From NCBI GenBank assembly GCA_947442115.1, contig CANEVK010000099.1, positions 1 through 8,981 of the forward strand: a stretch of 8,981 nucleotides of DNA, given 5' to 3'. Origin of the DNA: Bacteriovoracaceae bacterium (GTDB lineage Bacteria > Bdellovibrionota > Bacteriovoracia > Bacteriovoracales > Bacteriovoracaceae). A model generated the notes under the pieces. It saw nothing but the letters and a program-made list of their open reading frames with translations, did no database searches and had not been told where the DNA came from. Below, piece after piece: positions 7,178-8,981 of this stretch. Position 1 is the first letter of the stretch. Each line of letters opens with the position of its first letter. The position numbers were made by a program, and so were the translations under genes.

Positions 7178-8683
7178 ATGTTCGTTAAGAAATTCGAGGC
7201 CGATACATTAGAAGAAGCCCTTAAAGCTGTTAAGCTTGAGTTGGGTCCTGATGCTATTATCCTTAAAACTATAACGAACAATGGTCTTAAGGGTGCTTTT
7301 AAAAAAAAGCGCATTGAAATTACAGCAGCTATATCAGAAAGAAGTTTTGAAAAAAAAGCGAAGGTGGATAAAGTGCTTAACCATGATCAAAAAGAAGCGT
7401 TTTACCAAAAGCCAGCAAAAACCATTAAAGATACGATCCATCAATACGCTGGAGCCGAGAATGGTTATGGCAATATGGGGCTTAATAAAGTTGTGAATAC
7501 GATTGCTAAAGGTTCAGCAAGCCTAGCTGAAGTCACAACCAAAACGACTTCCATGATAAAAAATAGTCTTGATGATTTTTTAACAGATGGTGAAGAGGTT
7601 TCATCTTTTGACTTTGATTCAAATGATGAAGAGCCTGTTCAACCAAAAACTAAATCTACTAATCATGGTAAATATTCCGAGCCTCCCTCTGAGCGCGCCC
7701 AGACTCAAAAGAGCACCCCAGAAGCTCCTCAGGTGAGGAGAGAGCCGACAACCATGTCATCTGCTCCTGCAGCTTCATCAGTTAGCCGAGAGGCCTATAA
7801 TGAGCTACGCCAAGAATTAAAAACGCAGCATCATAAAATTGCCTTACTTGAGCAAAAAATTCTGGAAATGTCTCAAAATTATCAGTTCAATCAAAAGCAT
7901 CTCAATGAAGCCAAAGGGATTTTTCAGCTTAGAACAACTCTTAAAACTCTTGATGTGGATGAAGCTCACATACTCGATTTAATTAAAAAGGCCAATTATG
8001 AATTGGCCAAAGAAGATCTAGAGAACCCTGATATTGTTTTTGAATTTGCCCTTAAAGATATGGCAAGTTCAATCTTTACGGATATTCCTCTCTTTGCAAA
8101 AGTGGCAACAGGGGAGCCAGTCCTAACTGTTCTTGTCTCCGAAGCTGCTTCAGGACAAAGCTCAATGGGTATGAAAATTGCTGTACTAAAAAAGGATGTT
8201 GTCCTCATTCAGTATTCGCAGGATGCTCAAAACACCGCAAGTACAGATTTTGCCGCGCAAGTTTTTGGAATTAAGTTAGAAAAAGTGCAAAATTTTTCTG
8301 AAGTTGTAGGAATTTGTCGTAAGGCCACAGAGGCAGGAAAATCTGTTCTTGTTGATCTACGTTTAAACACCAAGTTTGGCGATGAAACAAAGAAATTTAT
8401 TGAGACTCTAAAGCGCGGTTTTCATAACGTAGAAGTCTTAGGCACACTTTCGGCCATTCACTCAGAACTTTATAACAGAAAAATAATTGCCCGATATAAG
8501 GATATTATAGACGGTGTTATCATTTCACATGTGGATCTGTGTATGAATTTTGGGGCTATCTTCAATGTTCATAAGGCCCACAATAAGTTACCTTTAAAGT
8601 TTTTTGGAACTGGTCCAGTGGTTCCAGATGATATAGAGGCAGCAACGGCCGAGAGATTAATGGCCGGTCTTTTTCAGTTTTAG
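7178..8683 (+). CDS. flhF: FlhF-like flagellar positioning protein with degenerate GTPase motifs (probable pseudo-GTPase)
   Basis: A protein of 501 residues. Residues 1-52 are a well-kept FlhF B domain (MFVKKFEADTLEEAL, then LELGPDAIILKT and RIEITAAI). Residues 53-203 are a charged, Ser/Pro/Gln-rich linker. A probable coiled coil lies at about 204-244. An N-domain-like helical part (about 248-313) leads to a G-domain-like region (about 314-501). This G region aligns along its length with SRP-type GTPases and keeps GTGPVVPDDIEAAT (477-490), the equivalent of GQxVPxDI. The nucleotide motifs, however, are lost: the P-loop reads EAASGQSS (Q327 for the lysine), the DTYR-like motif is absent near SQDA, DTAGR reads DLRLN (393-397), and TKxD reads SHVD (450-453). 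FlhF normally marks the cell pole for flagellum assembly and works as a GTP-bound dimer stimulated by FlhG. Identity as FlhF is firm from the B domain and position; loss of GTP binding is inferred. Confidence 0.9.
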   Translation: MFVKKFEADTLEEALKAVKLELGPDAIILKTITNNGLKGAFKKKRIEITAAISERSFEKKAKVDKVLNHDQKEAFYQKPAKTIKDTIHQYAGAENGYGNMGLNKVVNTIAKGSASLAEVTTKTTSMIKNSLDDFLTDGEEVSSFDFDSNDEEPVQPKTKSTNHGKYSEPPSERAQTQKSTPEAPQVRREPTTMSSAPAASSVSREAYNELRQELKTQHHKIALLEQKILEMSQNYQFNQKHLNEAKGIFQLRTTLKTLDVDEAHILDLIKKANYELAKEDLENPDIVFEFALKDMASSIFTDIPLFAKVATGEPVLTVLVSEAASGQSSMGMKIAVLKKDVVLIQYSQDAQNTASTDFAAQVFGIKLEKVQNFSEVVGICRKATEAGKSVLVDLRLNTKFGDETKKFIETLKRGFHNVEVLGTLSAIHSELYNRKIIARYKDIIDGVIISHVDLCMNFGAIFNVHKAHNKLPLKFFGTGPVVPDDIEAATAERLMAGLFQF

Positions 8684-8734
8684 TTCCAAGTCTTTGTTGT
8701 AAGGCCCGACAGGATGTTAGGCCAGTGCAGTGAC

Positions 8735-8740
8735 AGGAGG
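8735..8740 (+). promoter_or_regulatory. Ribosome binding site of flhG
   Basis: AGGAGG is a near-perfect Shine-Dalgarno sequence, but only 3 bases separate it from the ATG at 8744. An earlier in-frame ATG at 8714 has only an AGG touching it, so 8744 is preferred in spite of the tight spacing. Confidence 0.6.
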
Positions 8741-8743
8741 TTT

Positions 8744-8981
8744 ATGCACAAGACTACTGAGTGGTTGCTTTCATTTAGCTCTAACCAAAATCAAAAATTG
8801 AACTCACGTTCTTCTTCACTAGAAGGCTTTAAACCTTGCACTAAAATTTCAATTACAGGTGGAAAGGGTGGAGTCGGGAAGACTTCCATATCTCTTAAAA
8901 CTGCTCAAGAGCTTGCCAACGCAGGTTATCGAACCTTACTTATTGATTGTGATTCAAATCTTTCTAATACTGCGATAAAGC
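8744..8981 (+). CDS. flhG: FlhG/FleN-type flagellar number regulator, MinD-family ATPase (N-terminal part, 3' end outside window)
   Basis: Only the first 79 codons are in the window. The deviant Walker A motif of the MinD/ParA family, GGKGGVGKTS, is at residues 39-48 with the signature lysine K41 and the P-loop lysine K46. The following strand LLIDCDSNLSNTAIK (65-79) matches the family DxDxxxxN region. FlhG limits flagellar number, acting on FlhF and on flagellar transcription regulators or C-ring assembly. The position right after flhF supports this over MinD proper. The first 30 residues precede the ATPase fold, where FlhG proteins carry a DQAxxLR motif that stimulates FlhF GTPase; here the best match is NQNQKLN (14-20), which lacks the Ala and Arg. 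The 60-base gap before the gene shows no convincing promoter or terminator. Confidence 0.9.
   Translation, partial: MHKTTEWLLSFSSNQNQKLNSRSSSLEGFKPCTKISITGGKGGVGKTSISLKTAQELANAGYRTLLIDCDSNLSNTAIK

Noticed and set aside
7199..7206. GCCGATAC resembles the -10 element of a sigma-28 flagellar promoter.
   Set aside because: It encodes the conserved EADT of the FlhF N-terminus, and no TAAA-like -35 lies at the required spacing; the nearest TAAAG is 22 bases away.
8606..8625. GGAAC ... GTTCC inverted repeat near the end of flhF.
   Set aside because: Only 5 bp plus wobble pairs, and it lies in codons for the conserved GTGPVVPD segment, so coding constraint explains it.
8117..8683. The degenerate FlhF motifs might come from a frameshift or sequencing error.
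   Set aside because: Conserved flanking blocks stay in one frame from VLVSEA to GTGPVVPDDI with normal spacing, no stop occurs, and no alternative frame reading GKT/DTAG-like motifs was seen at these places.
8703..8723. GGCC ... GGCC inverted repeat in the flhF-flhG gap as a possible terminator.
   Set aside because: The stem is only 4 bp with a 13-base loop and there is no following T run.

Overview
The window is one stretch of a flagellar operon, all on the + strand and almost without gaps: fliM (3' part), fliN, fliO, fliP, fliQ, fliR, flhB, flhA, flhF and the 5' end of flhG (fleN/ylxH). It is AT-rich (by eye roughly 40% GC) and chromosomal in character. The fliM-N-O-P-Q-R-flhB-A-F-G order is typical of polarly flagellated Gram-negative bacteria. 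The protein style and the unusual long FliO suggest a delta/epsilon-like lineage, perhaps a Bdellovibrionota member such as a Bacteriovorax relative. That placement is an inference and was not tested by any search.

Layout: positions 1-887 carry the C-ring switch proteins FliM (C-terminal half) and FliN. Positions 925-5071 carry the membrane parts of the flagellar type III export gate: FliO (here with a large periplasmic part), FliP, FliQ, FliR and FlhB. Positions 5099-7174 carry FlhA, the export-gate ring. Positions 7178-8683 carry FlhF and 8744-8981 the start of FlhG, the pair that normally sets flagellar position and number. Gaps between genes are 60 bases or less, fliQ and fliR overlap by one base, and no promoter or terminator is visible, so the whole window probably lies inside one transcript. 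For fliN, fliO and flhA the first in-frame ATG sits on or against the Shine-Dalgarno sequence, and a slightly later ATG is the better start.

The structural and export genes look full length and ordinary; their key motifs (FliP Met gate, FlhB NPTH, FlhA essential Asp) are present. The remarkable gene is flhF. Its N-terminal B domain and the shape of its SRP-type GTPase domain are kept over an intact 501-codon frame, but the P-loop lysine, the DTYR-like motif, the DTAGR motif and the TK of the TKxD motif are all replaced. It looks like a pseudo-GTPase. The neighbouring FlhG keeps an intact deviant Walker A motif, but its N-terminal DQAxxLR-type FlhF-activating motif is also eroded (NQNQKLN). 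Together this suggests a flagellar positioning module that has lost the FlhF GTPase cycle while keeping the FlhG ATPase. A second unusual point is FliO, which has a signal peptide and an AMIN-like periplasmic domain.
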